Below, in pieces: positions 28,190-37,855 of a stretch of DNA of 64,000 nt (positions are counted from its first letter, which is position 1; the number at the start of each line of letters is the position of its first letter). The stretch is from Kribbella solani. Its GTDB lineage: Bacteria > Actinomycetota > Actinomycetes > Propionibacteriales > Kribbellaceae. The notes under the pieces were generated by a model. That model saw only the letters and a program-made list of their open reading frames with translations, ran no database searches and was not told the origin of the DNA. The stretch is from positions 1,054,001 through 1,118,000 of the forward strand of contig NZ_JACHNF010000001.1 of assembly GCF_014205295.1 (NCBI RefSeq), in the 5' to 3' direction. A program made the position numbers and the translations under genes.

Positions 28190-29119
28190 ATGGGTGGTTT
28201 CGGGCGGCGGGTGTTGTTGATCGGTGGGACTGGGGTGCTGGCGGGATGCAGTGCTTCCGGCGGCAGCACCTCGGCAACCGCGCCGCCCACTTCAGCGCCC
28301 GCCTCCTCGGCACCAGCACCCTCCTCGGCGCCTTCGGCATCTCCTGGCTCGGCGCCTGCCACCTCCGCGCCTGTTAGCTCGGTGCCGGCGGTTGCTTTGC
28401 CGGCTGTTCGTGCCTGGACGCCCGGGGCGGGTGAGATCGAGCCGGCCGCGAAGGCGGTTGCCGTCGCGGCGGTGGTGAAGCTGCTGCAACCGGCCGGTAC
28501 GCGGTCCGCGGTCGACGTCATCGACGCCCAGTACGGCGGCATCCTGACCGACACGGCCAGCGTGCTCGTACCGTGCCGCGTGTACACCATCTCCGGCGGC
28601 AAGGTGATCACCGGCGGCACCACGGTCGACGTACGCCTCAGCAAAACCAACGGCAGTTGGCGAGTCACCGCGCTGCACCCGGCCCAGCCCGGCAAGGCGA
28701 TCACCGCATTGTCGACCGCGGCCCGGCAGGTGCTGAGCAACGGGCAGATCACCCTGCCGCCCGCGTCAGCCGCCGACATCCGCTCCGGTCAGGTCCACGA
28801 CAGCGTCCTGACCACGATGCTGGAACTCGCCAAGACCTACCGGATCGGCGTCAGCGTGATCCGTTCCGGGCACCCGCTCGACGTCTTCGGCACCACCCGC
28901 CCGAGCGACCACCCGCGCGGCCGCGCCTTCGACACCTGGCAGCTCAACGGCCGTGCGGTGGTGTCACCAACGACCTCCCGATCGCTGATCACCGGCTACA
29001 TGCACGCCGCCGAATCCATTGGCTCGTACAACGTTGGCGGTCCCTATCAGTTGAGCGGCGCCGCCTTCTTCTCCGACCGCACCCACCACGACCACGTACA
29101 CGCCGGGTTCCGGACCTAG
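28190..29119 (+). CDS. Lipoprotein with a C-terminal M15/DD-peptidase-like domain
   Basis: The 309-residue product starts with a short signal and lipobox (GTGVLAGC), then a Ser/Ala/Pro-rich stretch of about 50 residues that would cross the cell wall. The middle part may be a binding domain (TYRIGVSVIRSGHPLDVFG begins the next fold). The C-terminal segment SDHPRGRAFDTWQLNG and the final HHDHVHAGF supply the His-Asp-His pattern of zinc DD-peptidases (VanY, hedgehog fold). This suggests a cell-wall peptidase or a fold relative that binds peptidoglycan. It begins 10 bp after relA and could be co-transcribed. The exact activity is unproven. Confidence 0.75.
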   Translation: MGGFGRRVLLIGGTGVLAGCSASGGSTSATAPPTSAPASSAPAPSSAPSASPGSAPATSAPVSSVPAVALPAVRAWTPGAGEIEPAAKAVAVAAVVKLLQPAGTRSAVDVIDAQYGGILTDTASVLVPCRVYTISGGKVITGGTTVDVRLSKTNGSWRVTALHPAQPGKAITALSTAARQVLSNGQITLPPASAADIRSGQVHDSVLTTMLELAKTYRIGVSVIRSGHPLDVFGTTRPSDHPRGRAFDTWQLNGRAVVSPTTSRSLITGYMHAAESIGSYNVGGPYQLSGAAFFSDRTHHDHVHAGFRT

Positions 29120-29222
29120 TCCCACTCCCAGGCGAGGCCGATGGTTCCGGCGGTCGCGGCCGGTTCGATCAGGTGGGCGCGGTTGTCCGGCGTGAGCATC
29201 AGTTCCCGGTGTACGAGGTAAA
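29116..29222 (-). pseudogene. Possible gene remnant (C-terminal fragment)
   Basis: Read on the minus strand, the last 35 codons before a TAG encode YLVHRELMLTPDNRAHLI followed by EPAATAGTIGLAWEWD. This looks like the end of a real protein, unlike the sequence upstream of it. Just upstream is a run of C (29226-29235), and beyond it no frame looks coding. It may be the stump of a gene lost by frameshift or deletion. The family is not recognised and the call is weak. Confidence 0.25.
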
Positions 29223-29559
29223 CCCACCCCCCCCCACGCCTAACCCAGCCCCGTGGCGCCCGGCGCAACCCCGGGCGCCACCCCTTTCCGGAACAAAACC
29301 GCCGCCCACCGGCGCAACGCGCAGTACAACAGGTAGTACACCCGCGTACACCGTACGCGCCGTCGGCTGCCGTGCTCGGGTGTACTAGCTGCCGCCCGGG
29401 TACCACCTGTCGTTCGGCGCACCGCCGGCCAGCCGTGTGGACGACAGGGTTGCTGCGTCAGGCGGTGGGTGTAGTGCGTGTGCGGCGTACGACCTGGCCA
29501 CGATTGCGCTCAGGTGTGCTGGGCGTGCCCAGGCACTACCCGTTGTTCGGTACGGGGGG
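29223..29559. other. Non-coding stretch with a homopolymer tract
   Basis: No convincing gene is present. It contains a C-rich run near 29226-29235, a GC-rich stretch with short direct repeats, and no clear promoter or terminator. Together with the fragment at 29116-29222 it looks like decayed sequence between relA-linked genes and the DUF559 gene. Confidence 0.4.
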
Positions 29560-30417
29560 CTACCAGCGGCGGGGGAGGCGGGGGTGTTGGCAGAGGAAGG
29601 CGCCTACGGCTAGTTCTAGGGCTGGGTAGGAGCCCCAGAGGTCGGGGCGGCGGATTTGGAGGATGTGCCAGCCGAGGGTGTCCAGTTCGGTGCGGCGGGT
29701 TTCGTCGCGGAGTTGCTGGCGGGTAGACGAGTGCCACTGGTCACTGTCGTACTCCAGCCCCAGGCGCCGGCCATCCACCGGGCGATCGGGGTAGCCGAGG
29801 TCCAGGCGGTACGCCCGGCCGTGGCCTTCAACGGGCACCTGTAGCTCGGGGCGGGGGAAGCCGGCGTCGAACAGGCGCAGCCGGAGCCAGGATTCGGCGG
29901 GGGAGGCGGCGCGGCCGTCGGCCAGGCGCAGGAGTTGGGCTGCTTGTGAGGTGCTGTCAGGCGCGAAGTACCTGGCTGCGGCGGCTTCGAGGTCCTGCGC
30001 TCGCATGCCGGACCGGAGCAGCGCGTCCACGGCCGAGAGCGCGAACGGGCGCGGGAGATGGCGTGCGAGCTCGATCGCGGTGGCGGCTCGGGTGGTGACC
30101 TTCAGGCCGTGGATTTCGGTACTTGGGCGCTCGGCGAAGGTCCATTGCGGCCGGAACGTGTCAGGGCCCAGCGCGGTGGTGTCGATGCCGTGCAGCCAGG
30201 CGGCGGCGCGGCCGCAGACGGTGGCGTCGGCGGGTACGAGGAGCTGCAGCGCGTCCGCTCGCAACTGCACGGTGTCAGGCACCCGGGTGTCTACGTAGAT
30301 CCCCGGGATGAGTTGGCGGATGTCTCCTTGGGCGAGCAGCCAGTTGAGTTTTCGGCCCACCTGGTGTGCGCGGAAGGGGAGGCCGCAGAAGAAGTATGGG
30401 AAGTCGGCGGGGAGCAT
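29560..30417 (-). CDS. DUF559 (VSR-like nuclease fold) protein with AbiEi-like N-terminus
   Basis: The 285-residue protein has a C-terminal DUF559 domain, a restriction-endonuclease-like fold related to the Vsr repair nuclease. The key segments are RLGLEYDSDQWHSSTRQQLRD, DETRRTEL and LGWHILQIRR. The N-terminal 190 residues resemble the winged-helix and linker part found in AbiEi-type transcriptional regulators (for example GIYVDTRVPDT and CGRAAAWLHGID). Such proteins are common and multi-copy in Nocardioidaceae-type genomes, and their role is unknown. The ATG at 30417 has no strong ribosome site. Nothing in the sequence shows whether the nuclease is active. Confidence 0.75.
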   Translation of the reverse strand: MLPADFPYFFCGLPFRAHQVGRKLNWLLAQGDIRQLIPGIYVDTRVPDTVQLRADALQLLVPADATVCGRAAAWLHGIDTTALGPDTFRPQWTFAERPSTEIHGLKVTTRAATAIELARHLPRPFALSAVDALLRSGMRAQDLEAAAARYFAPDSTSQAAQLLRLADGRAASPAESWLRLRLFDAGFPRPELQVPVEGHGRAYRLDLGYPDRPVDGRRLGLEYDSDQWHSSTRQQLRDETRRTELDTLGWHILQIRRPDLWGSYPALELAVGAFLCQHPRLPRRW

Positions 30418-30463
30418 GCGGACAGGATCGCCCGAAGACCTGGTTCGGTGCTTGAAGTTGTCC

Positions 30464-30493
30464 ACAGGTGACGCGCGGGTGCGCGTCACCTGT
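30464..30493 (-). terminator. Hairpin terminator after the DUF349 gene
   Basis: A perfect 13-bp stem, ACAGGTGACGCGC (30464-30476) with its complement (30481-30493), encloses a GGGT loop. It lies directly after the stop of the minus-strand DUF349 gene and separates it from the DUF559 gene. Confidence 0.75.
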
Positions 30494-30494
30494 C

Positions 30495-31721
30495 TCAGCT
30501 GAAGTCGGTGAGGGCGTTTTGGGCCTGGGTGAGCCATTCGCGGCGGGCGGTGATGGCTTCGCGGGCTTCGGTGGCTTTGCGGGTGTTGCCCTGGGACTCG
30601 TACTTCGCGGCCTGTTTCTCCAGGTCGGCGATCAGCGACTGGAGTTGTTTGACGGTGGCTTCGGCGCGGGCGCGGGCCTCGGGGTTGCTGCGGTTCCAGA
30701 CCTCGTCCTCGGCGGACTTGACGGCTTGTTCGACGGCGCGCAGGCGGCCGTCGATGGCGCGCATCGAGTCGCGCGGGACCTTGCCGATCTGGTCCCAGCG
30801 GTCCAGGTAGTCGCGGAGCTGGTCGCGGGCGGCCTTGGCGTCGCTGACCGGGAGGATGCCTTCGATCTCGGCCAGCAGGGCCTCCTTGGCCTGCAGGTTC
30901 TCGATCTGTTCGGCGTTCTCTTCGGCCTGGACGGCGTCGCGGGCGCCGAAGAACAGGTCCTGCGCGGCCCGGAAGCGCGCCCAGAGCTTGTCGTCGACCT
31001 CGCGCGGCGCGGGGCCGGCGGCTTTCCACTGCCGCATCAGGTCCCGGAAGCGGCCGGAGGTCGGGCCCCAGTCGGTGGACGACGCGAGCGTCTCCGCTTC
31101 GGCGGCGAGCCGTTCCTTCACCACCGCGGCCTCTTCACGCTTGGAGGAGAGCTCGGCGAAGTGCTGCTTGCGGTGGCGCGTGTACGTGGTGCGCGCCGAC
31201 GAGAACCGGTGCCACAACTCGTCGTCGGACGACTTGTCGAGCCGGGGAAGGGCCTTCCACTCTTCGAGCAGCTCCCGCAGGCGGGTGACGCCGTGCCGCC
31301 AGTCCGTACCGGCCGCGATGGTTTCGGCCTCGGTGGCGATCTTGGTCTTCGCGGAGCGGGCTTCCTCGACCTTCGCGGCGCGTTCGGCCTTGCGGCGTTC
31401 GCGCTGCTGCGCGACCAGCGGGGACAGCGCCTCGAGCCGGCCGCGGAGGCCGTCCAGGTCGCCGACCGCCTGCGCGTCCTCGAGGGCGCTGCTGACCTTC
31501 TTCACCGCGGCGCGGGCGTCGTCGGGCGAGACGGTACCGGCCTGGACGCGCTGTTCCAGCAGTTCCACCTCGAACGCCAGCGCGTCGTACCGGCGGGTGT
31601 AGAAGGCGAGTGCTTCTTCGGGGTTCGCGTCCGGCCACTGGCCGACCGCCCGTTCACCGTCCTTCGTCCGTACGAAGACCGTTCCGTCCTCGGCTACCCG
31701 GCCCCAGTTCTCTCCGGCCAC
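30495..31721 (-). CDS. DUF349 repeat protein
   Basis: The 408-residue protein is almost wholly helical and charged, and is built from repeated DUF349 units recognisable as LLEEWKALPRLDKSSDDELWHRF, MRQWKAAGPAPREVDDKLWARF and LDRWDQIGKVPRDSMRAIDGRL. A short N-terminal beta part (WGRVAEDGTVFVRTKDGE) precedes them. Proteins of this family form long coiled rods. No function is firmly established in actinomycetes, but it is conserved and often lies near hisS, as here. It is transcribed divergently from the MBL-hisS-aspS operon. Confidence 0.88.
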   Translation of the reverse strand: MAGENWGRVAEDGTVFVRTKDGERAVGQWPDANPEEALAFYTRRYDALAFEVELLEQRVQAGTVSPDDARAAVKKVSSALEDAQAVGDLDGLRGRLEALSPLVAQQRERRKAERAAKVEEARSAKTKIATEAETIAAGTDWRHGVTRLRELLEEWKALPRLDKSSDDELWHRFSSARTTYTRHRKQHFAELSSKREEAAVVKERLAAEAETLASSTDWGPTSGRFRDLMRQWKAAGPAPREVDDKLWARFRAAQDLFFGARDAVQAEENAEQIENLQAKEALLAEIEGILPVSDAKAARDQLRDYLDRWDQIGKVPRDSMRAIDGRLRAVEQAVKSAEDEVWNRSNPEARARAEATVKQLQSLIADLEKQAAKYESQGNTRKATEAREAITARREWLTQAQNALTDFS

Positions 31722-31916
31722 AACTCGCCCCTTCCGGCGGTATGCACTGCGCTCATGCCCATTCTGGTCAGTCCCCGGTCCAACCGCGCGAACAGGGCCT
31801 GTCCGGGCGCGTCGAGCCCGTATCTCGACGCTTATCCCTGAACAATCACAAACTCCCAGCTCAGGCGCAACGGTGTTGCGTCACAATCCGGTTCGTTCTC
31901 ACCGTACGCAGACCGG

Positions 31917-31922
31917 TAGCCT
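31917..31922 (+). promoter_or_regulatory. Candidate -10 box of the MBL-hisS-aspS operon
   Basis: TAGCCT lies 34 bp before the GTG at 31957 and would give a leader of about 28 nt containing the AGGAAGG ribosome site. A short inverted repeat, CGCAAC-ggt-GTTGCG (31866-31880), lies upstream. No strong -35 is evident. Confidence 0.4.
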
Positions 31923-31956
31923 TGGTGGGTCCCGAACCGTTCCAGGAAGGTGTGTC

Positions 31957-32646
31957 GTGCTCATCGCCGGGTTCCCCGCGGGGTCGTGGGGTACGAACTG
32001 CTACGTCGTCGCCACCGGCCAGGGCGCGGAATGCCTCGTCATCGACCCGGGGATGGACGCCGCCGCGGGGGTCGAGCAGGTGGTCCGGGAGAACAAGCTG
32101 AAACCGGTCGCGGTGCTGCTCACGCACGGTCACATCGACCACATGTTCTCGGTCCTCCCGGTCTGCGGTACGTACGACGCGACCGCCTGGATTCACCCGG
32201 ACGACCGGCACCTGCTGGCCGATCCGATGGCCGGGGTCAGCCCGGAGACGGCCCGGATGCTGCTCGGCGGCAAGCACGAGTTCGCCGAGCCGGACGAGGT
32301 CGCCGAGCTGACCGACGGGCAGCGCGTCCAGCTCGCGGGCCTGGACTTCACCGTCGACCACACCCCCGGGCACACCCGGGGTTCGGTCACGTTCACCACG
32401 CCGTACGACGGGCCGGAGGACGTACCGGCCGTGCTGTTCTCCGGTGACGTGTTGTTCGCCGGGTCGATCGGCCGGACGGATCTGCCTGGCGGCGATCATC
32501 CGGCGATGCTGCATACGTTGGCCACCAAGATCCTGCCGATGCGCGACGAGATCGTCGTCCTGCCGGGTCATGGTGGCCAGACCACGATCGGCCGGGAGAA
32601 GGCGACCAACCCCTACTTGCAGGACCTGGAGATTCAGAACATATGA
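31957..32646 (+). CDS. Metallo-beta-lactamase fold hydrolase (glyoxalase II-like)
   Basis: The 229-residue protein is an MBL-fold hydrolase with the two-metal motif LTHGHIDHM (HxHxDH), the later ligands in HTPGHTRGS and FSGDVLF, and a final VLPGHGGQTTIG. Length and motifs fit the small glyoxalase II-like group that precedes hisS in many actinomycetes. The natural substrate is probably a thioester or a related metabolite and is not settled. The GTG at 31957 has AGGAAGG 6 nt upstream; a longer frame from 31873 has no support. The stop overlaps hisS by 4 bp. Confidence 0.9.
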   Translation: MLIAGFPAGSWGTNCYVVATGQGAECLVIDPGMDAAAGVEQVVRENKLKPVAVLLTHGHIDHMFSVLPVCGTYDATAWIHPDDRHLLADPMAGVSPETARMLLGGKHEFAEPDEVAELTDGQRVQLAGLDFTVDHTPGHTRGSVTFTTPYDGPEDVPAVLFSGDVLFAGSIGRTDLPGGDHPAMLHTLATKILPMRDEIVVLPGHGGQTTIGREKATNPYLQDLEIQNI

Positions 32647-33974
32647 GCAGCAAGGTGACCCCACTGAGCGGGTTTCCCGAATTCCTACCGAGTGACCGGA
32701 TCGTCGAGCTGGAGTTCCTCGACACCATCCGGGAGACGTTCGAGCTGCACGGTTTCGCGTCCGTCGAGAACCGCGCGGTCGAGCCGGTCGAGCGCCTGTC
32801 CAACCAGGGCGAGGACGCCGACAAGGAGATCTACGGCGTACGCCGGCTGGCCGCGAACGCCGATGAGGACGCGGCCCTCGGGCTGCACTTCGACCTGACC
32901 GTGCCGTTCGCCCGGTACGTACTGGAGCACAGCGGGAAGCTGGTGTTCCCGTTCCGGCGCTACTCGATCCAGAAGGTGTGGCGTGGTGAGCGGCCGCAGG
33001 AGGGCCGGTACCGCGAGTTCACCCAGGCGGACATCGACATCATCGACAGCGGCGAGCTGCCGTTCCACTACGAGGCCGAGCTGCCGCTGGTGATCGCGGA
33101 CGCGTTCCGCAAGCTGCCGATCCCGGCGTTCCGGATTCAGGTGAACACGCGGCAGATCCCGGAGGGCTTCTACCGCGGCCTCGGCATCGAGGACATCGTC
33201 GGTACGCTCCGGGTCGTCGACAAGCTGGACAAGATCGGCCCGGACAAGGTCACGGACCTGCTGACCGCGGCCGGGCTGTCGGCGGAGACCGCGAAGCAGG
33301 TGCTGCGGCTGGCCGAGATCTCGAGTACGGACGCGTCCTTCGCGGATCAGGTGCGCGCGCTGGGCGTGCGGCACGACGTACTCGACGAGGGTCTCGAGCG
33401 GTTGTCGCGGATCATGACCGCGGCGAGCGAGCACGCGCCGGGCCTGCTGGTGGCTGACCTGAAGGTCGCCCGCGGTCTCGATTACTACACCGGCACGGTC
33501 TACGAGACCCAGCTGATCGGCGACGAGGGGTACGGGTCGATCTGCTCCGGCGGACGGTACGACTCGCTCGCGTCGGACGGCAAGACGACGTACCCCGGGG
33601 TCGGGATTTCGATCGGGGTGTCGCGGCTCGTGCACCGGCTGGTCGGCAAGGGCCTGGTGCGCGCGAGCCGGCGTACGCCGACCGCCGTGCTGATCGCGCT
33701 GAACTCGGAGGACGACCGGCCGGAGGCGATGCGGACGGCGAGCCGGCTCCGCGGCCGCGGGATTCCGGTCGAGGTCGCGCCGGCGGCGGCAAAGTTCGGG
33801 AAGCAGATCAAGTTCGCCGATCGGCGCGGGATTCCGTTCGTCTGGTTCAGTACCGGCGACGGCGCCGAAGTGAAGGACATCCGGAGTGGTGAGCAGGTGC
33901 CGGCCGATGCCGGGACCTGGGCGCCGCCCGCCGAAGACGTACGTCCGAGCATCATCGAAGAGGAGAAGTCGTGA
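32643..33974 (+). CDS. hisS: Histidyl-tRNA synthetase
   Basis: HisRS is a class II synthetase that charges tRNA-His. The 443-residue product has motif 2 [18 protein letters not shown], the histidine-specific [13 protein letters not shown] and SGGRYDSL segments, and a C-terminal anticodon-binding domain ([16 protein letters not shown] onward). The ATG overlaps the MBL gene stop, and the stop overlaps aspS as GTGA, so all three are coupled. Confidence 0.96.
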   Translation: MSSKVTPLSGFPEFLPSDRIVELEFLDTIRETFELHGFASVENRAVEPVERLSNQGEDADKEIYGVRRLAANADEDAALGLHFDLTVPFARYVLEHSGKLVFPFRRYSIQKVWRGERPQEGRYREFTQADIDIIDSGELPFHYEAELPLVIADAFRKLPIPAFRIQVNTRQIPEGFYRGLGIEDIVGTLRVVDKLDKIGPDKVTDLLTAAGLSAETAKQVLRLAEISSTDASFADQVRALGVRHDVLDEGLERLSRIMTAASEHAPGLLVADLKVARGLDYYTGTVYETQLIGDEGYGSICSGGRYDSLASDGKTTYPGVGISIGVSRLVHRLVGKGLVRASRRTPTAVLIALNSEDDRPEAMRTASRLRGRGIPVEVAPAAAKFGKQIKFADRRGIPFVWFSTGDGAEVKDIRSGEQVPADAGTWAPPAEDVRPSIIEEEKS

Positions 33975-35770
33975 TCCGTAACCGTTCCGCAGGTTCGCTG
34001 CGCGCGTCCCACGCCGGCGAGACCGTGATCCTGGCGGGCTGGGTGGCGCGGCGGCGCGATCACGGCGGCGTGGCGTTCATCGACCTGCGCGATTCGAGCG
34101 GCACCGTCCAGGTGGTGATCCGGGACGAGGAGGCCGCGCACGGGCTGCGGTCGGAGTACTGCCTGAAGATCGTCGGCGAGGTGTCGCCGCGCCCGGAGGG
34201 CAACGCGAACCCGAACCTGCCGACCGGTGAGATCGAGATCATCGCGAGCGAGGTCGAGGTACTGAACGAGGCCGCGCCGCTGCCGTTCCCGGTCGAGGAG
34301 CACCACGCGACGCCGGTGAACGAGGAGATCCGGCTGAAGTACCGCTACCTGGACCTGCGCCGGCAGGGCCCGGGTGCGGCGATCCGACTGCGCAGCGAGG
34401 TGAACAAGGCGGCCCGCGACGTACTGGCCAAGCACGACTTCGTCGAGATCGAGACGCCGACGCTGACCCGGTCGACGCCGGAAGGCGCCCGCGACTTCCT
34501 GGTCCCGGCCCGCCTGCAGCCAGGCAGCTGGTACGCGCTGCCGCAGTCGCCGCAGTTGTTCAAGCAGCTGCTGATGGTGGCCGGCATGGAGCGGTACTAC
34601 CAGATCGCGCGCTGCTACCGGGACGAGGATTTCCGCGCCGACCGGCAGCCGGAGTTCACCCAGCTCGACATCGAGATGAGCTTCGTCGACCAGGACGACG
34701 TGATCGCGCTCGCCGAGGAGATCCTGGCCGGGCTGTGGAAGCTCGTCGGGTACGAGGTGCAGACGCCGATTCCGCGGATGACCTACGGCGAGGCGATGGC
34801 CCGGTTCGGGTCCGACAAGCCGGACCTGCGGATGGGCCTGGAGCTGGTGGAGTGCACCGAGTACTTCAAGAACACGCCGTTCCGGGTGTTCCAGGCGCCG
34901 TACGTCGGCGCGGTCGTGATGCCGGGCGGCGCGGACCAGCCGCGTAAGCAGCTGGACGCGTGGCAGGACTGGGCCAAGCAGCGCGGCGCTCGCGGGCTCG
35001 CCTATGTCCTCGTGGGGCAGGACGGTGAGCTGGCCGGTCCGGTCGCCAAGAACCTGTCCGAGGAAGAGCGCGCGGGCATCGCCGACCACGTCGGCGCGAA
35101 GCCGGGTGACTGCATCTTCTTCGCCGCCGGTCCGGTCAAGTCGTCGCGGGCGCTGCTCGGGGCGGCCCGGCTGGAGATCGGCCGTCGGGGCGGGCTGATC
35201 GACGAGTCGGCCTGGTCGTTCGTCTGGGTTGTGGATGCGCCGCTGTTCGAGCCGGCCGACGAAGCGACCGCCGCCGGCGACGTCGCGGTCGGTTCCGGCG
35301 CCTGGACCGCGGTACATCACGCGTTCACGTCGCCGAAGCCGGATTCGCTGGACACGTTCGACACCGACCCGGGTTCGGCGCTGGCGTACGCGTACGACAT
35401 CGTCTGCAACGGCAACGAGATCGGTGGTGGGTCGATCCGTATCCACCGCGAGGACGTGCAGAAGCGGGTCTTCAAGGTGATGGGTCTGACCGACGAGGAG
35501 GCGACCGAGAAGTTCGGCTTCCTGCTCGACGCGTTCAAGTTCGGCGCGCCGCCGCACGGCGGGATCGCGTTCGGCTGGGACCGGATCACCGCGCTGCTGG
35601 CCGGTACCGAGTCGATCCGGGACGTGATCGCGTTCCCGAAGTCCGGTGGTGGGTTCGACCCGCTGACCGCGGCGCCGGCCGCGATCACGGCGGCCCAGCG
35701 CAAGGAAGCCGGCGTGGACGCGAAGCCGGAACAGAAGGCGGAGAAGAAGGCCGAGCAGAAGGCCGAGTAG
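33971..35770 (+). CDS. aspS: Aspartyl-tRNA synthetase
   Basis: The 599-residue class II enzyme has the N-terminal OB anticodon domain ([20 protein letters not shown]), motif 2 ([19 protein letters not shown]), the bacterial GAD insertion and motif 3 ([15 protein letters not shown]). The C-terminus ends in a Lys/Glu/Ala-rich tail (EKKAEQKAE) not needed for catalysis. Many actinobacterial AspRS enzymes also charge tRNA-Asn, but whether this one does cannot be judged here. The GTG start overlaps the hisS stop. Confidence 0.96.
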   Translation: MIRNRSAGSLRASHAGETVILAGWVARRRDHGGVAFIDLRDSSGTVQVVIRDEEAAHGLRSEYCLKIVGEVSPRPEGNANPNLPTGEIEIIASEVEVLNEAAPLPFPVEEHHATPVNEEIRLKYRYLDLRRQGPGAAIRLRSEVNKAARDVLAKHDFVEIETPTLTRSTPEGARDFLVPARLQPGSWYALPQSPQLFKQLLMVAGMERYYQIARCYRDEDFRADRQPEFTQLDIEMSFVDQDDVIALAEEILAGLWKLVGYEVQTPIPRMTYGEAMARFGSDKPDLRMGLELVECTEYFKNTPFRVFQAPYVGAVVMPGGADQPRKQLDAWQDWAKQRGARGLAYVLVGQDGELAGPVAKNLSEEERAGIADHVGAKPGDCIFFAAGPVKSSRALLGAARLEIGRRGGLIDESAWSFVWVVDAPLFEPADEATAAGDVAVGSGAWTAVHHAFTSPKPDSLDTFDTDPGSALAYAYDIVCNGNEIGGGSIRIHREDVQKRVFKVMGLTDEEATEKFGFLLDAFKFGAPPHGGIAFGWDRITALLAGTESIRDVIAFPKSGGGFDPLTAAPAAITAAQRKEAGVDAKPEQKAEKKAEQKAE

Positions 35771-35780
35771 TTCAGCGCGG

Positions 35781-35810
35781 ACTGCCGTACATCCCGGGAT
35801 GTACGGCAGT
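35781..35810. terminator. 30-bp perfect palindrome after aspS
   Basis: The 30 bases from 35781 to 35810 are a perfect palindrome beginning ACTGCCGTACATCCC. It starts 11 bp after the aspS stop. As RNA it would form a hairpin with a minimal loop and no U-tract, so it probably terminates or protects the hisS-aspS message. Confidence 0.6.
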
Positions 35811-35848
35811 CGGTCGCGCGCCTGACGACAACGGATCGTTCGGTCACT

Positions 35849-35854
35849 TAGCGT
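35849..35854 (+). promoter_or_regulatory. Leaderless -10 box
   Basis: TAGCGT ends 6 nt before the GTG at 35861, which would make the hydrolase message leaderless. Confidence 0.5.
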
Positions 35855-35860
35855 CATGAC

Positions 35861-37105
35861 GTGACTTCTTCGAACCGTACGCGGGTCCTGCTGGTTGTCC
35901 TGGGCGCGATCGTCGCCCCGGTGGCCGGCCTGCTCGCGATGCTGCTGATGGCGGCGGTGGTGCCGGTGCCCGTGGTGTTCCTGGGCGCCGGGTTGCTGGT
36001 GCTGTTCCTGGTCGGCTGGCTGATGGCGCGGCTCGGCCGGTTACGCGGCGGGGTGCTCTTCGCGGCTGGGTGGTCGGTTGCGCTGGGGCTCGTGTTCTCG
36101 TTGCTGTTCCTGCGTCCGTTCCCGGATCAGCCCGTGGCGGCGGTCCCGGCTGGGGTCGCGTTCTGGTCGTTGCCGGACGGTACGCGACTCGCGTACGTAC
36201 ACAGTCCAGCGACGGGCGACGCGCGACAGCCGGTTCCGGTGGTGTTCTTGCATGGTGGGCCTGGTACGCCGCATGAAGGGCTGCCGTACGGCACGAAAGA
36301 GCTGAACGCGGCCGGGTACGACGTTTACAGCTATGACCAGATCGGCGCTGGGCGGTCGACCCGGTTGAAGGACGTCACCAAGTACACGGTGGCGCGCAAC
36401 GTTGCCGATCTGGACACCGTCCGGACCGCGATCAAGGCCGATCGGATGATTGTGATCGGGCAGTCCTGGGGTGGGTCGCTGGCCGCGCAGTACTTGGCCG
36501 CGCATCCGGATCGGGTCGCGAAGGTCGCTTTCACGTCGCCCGGTGAGATCTGGCCGAAGGCGCATCCCGAGACCGAGGTGTCGCCGTGGAACCGGCTGAC
36601 CGGGGCGGACAAGCAGCGGTACGACTCGTTGGTGTCGGCGCCGCGGTTCTTGTTCCAGGCGGTGTTGCTGGGGATCAATCCGCGGGCGGCGCATGCGGTC
36701 GTAGGCGATGCCGAGGCGGACTCGCGGTTGCATGAGATCGCGCTGACCGGACGGGGGCTCGGTGGGTGTACGGGCGGTCCTGAAGGTACGGGGCACAACA
36801 ATCCGCAGGGGTTCTACACGAATCAGTTGACGAACGCTGACTTCGACCAGATCGCTGATCCGCGGCCGGTGCTTCGTACGCTCAAGACGCCGGCGCTGGT
36901 GCTGCGGGCCGAGTGCGACTACGTGCCGTGGGTGGACACCCGGGAGTACCGCGATACGTTGCCTGGGGCCACGATGGTGTACATCCCCGGGGCTGGGCAC
37001 GGGATCACCGGGCAGGCCGGGCCGGCGTACCTGAACGCGATCACGCGCTTTCTGGCGGGGCAGCCGCTGACGGCCTACAAGGGCGAGGCCGACCCGGCTG
37101 GATGA
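35861..37105 (+). CDS. Membrane-anchored alpha/beta hydrolase, proline iminopeptidase-like
   Basis: The 414-residue protein starts with three closely spaced hydrophobic segments (about residues 8-85), then an alpha/beta hydrolase of the prolyl aminopeptidase group. Motifs are the oxyanion HGGPG, the nucleophile elbow GQSWGG and the catalytic histidine in GAGHG near the C-terminus. RAECDYVPW carries the acidic residue. The catalytic domain should face outward or inward depending on topology, which cannot be fixed from sequence. Substrates may be short peptides, esters or amides. No operon partner is evident; the next genes are convergent. Confidence 0.85.
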   Translation: MTSSNRTRVLLVVLGAIVAPVAGLLAMLLMAAVVPVPVVFLGAGLLVLFLVGWLMARLGRLRGGVLFAAGWSVALGLVFSLLFLRPFPDQPVAAVPAGVAFWSLPDGTRLAYVHSPATGDARQPVPVVFLHGGPGTPHEGLPYGTKELNAAGYDVYSYDQIGAGRSTRLKDVTKYTVARNVADLDTVRTAIKADRMIVIGQSWGGSLAAQYLAAHPDRVAKVAFTSPGEIWPKAHPETEVSPWNRLTGADKQRYDSLVSAPRFLFQAVLLGINPRAAHAVVGDAEADSRLHEIALTGRGLGGCTGGPEGTGHNNPQGFYTNQLTNADFDQIADPRPVLRTLKTPALVLRAECDYVPWVDTREYRDTLPGATMVYIPGAGHGITGQAGPAYLNAITRFLAGQPLTAYKGEADPAG

Positions 37106-37156
37106 TCGACGGTGCCGAGCTGGTGGGGTGATCAGGCGCCGGGGCCGGGCTGAGCG

Positions 37157-37855
37157 TCAGGAGGCTGGGTCGGTCGCGGCGTTGGGGTCCGCGTTGGCGT
37201 CCGCCAGGCCGGCGCGGTGGCCAAGGATAACGAGTTGGACGCGGTCGCGGGCGGCGACCTTGGTCAGGATGCGGCTGACGTGGGTTTTGGCCGTGCCGAG
37301 GCTGATGTGCAGGTCGGCGGCGAGTTCGGCGTTGGTGCGGCCGCGGGCGACGAGGGCGAGTACTTCGCGTTCGCGGTCGGTCAGGCCGGCGAGCAGGCGT
37401 TCGGTCGCCGGGTCGGTTCGGGGCGCGCCGGGTGGGGTCCAGGTGGCGGCGATCCGGCGGGCGATACCCGGGGCGAGCAGCGCGTCGCCGGCCGCCGCGG
37501 TACGGATCGCCTGCAGGAGCGCGGGTGCCTCGAAGTCCTTCAGCAGGTACCCGCTCGCGCCTGAACGCAGCGCGATCAGTACCGAGTCGTCGGTGTCGTA
37601 CCCGGTCAGCACGATGATCTTCGTACCGGCGAGCGCGGGGTCGTCGGTGATTGCTCGTGTCGCGGCCAGCCCTTCACCACCAGGCATGCGGATGTCCATC
37701 AGCACGACATCCGGCCGAAGCGCACGCGCGAGCCGCACACCCGCGGGCCCGTCCGCCGCCTCCCCAACTACTTCAAGATCGCCCTCAGCCGAAATCAGCG
37801 CCCGCAATCCACTCCGAACCAGCTCCTGATCATCAACAACCAAAACCCCAATCAC
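37157..37855 (-). CDS. NarL/LuxR-family response regulator
   Basis: The 232-residue regulator has an N-terminal receiver domain (VLVVDDQELVRSG, phospho-acceptor Asp in DVVLMDIRMPG, LTGYDT, YLLKD). It ends in a LuxR-type helix-turn-helix (LTDREREVLALVARGRTNAELA, then TAKTHVSRILTKV). An Ala/Asp/Asn-rich tail of 20 residues follows. It overlaps the partner kinase gene by 4 bp (ATGA), with the kinase upstream. Targets are unknown. Confidence 0.94.
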   Translation of the reverse strand: MIGVLVVDDQELVRSGLRALISAEGDLEVVGEAADGPAGVRLARALRPDVVLMDIRMPGGEGLAATRAITDDPALAGTKIIVLTGYDTDDSVLIALRSGASGYLLKDFEAPALLQAIRTAAAGDALLAPGIARRIAATWTPPGAPRTDPATERLLAGLTDREREVLALVARGRTNAELAADLHISLGTAKTHVSRILTKVAARDRVQLVILGHRAGLADANADPNAATDPAS

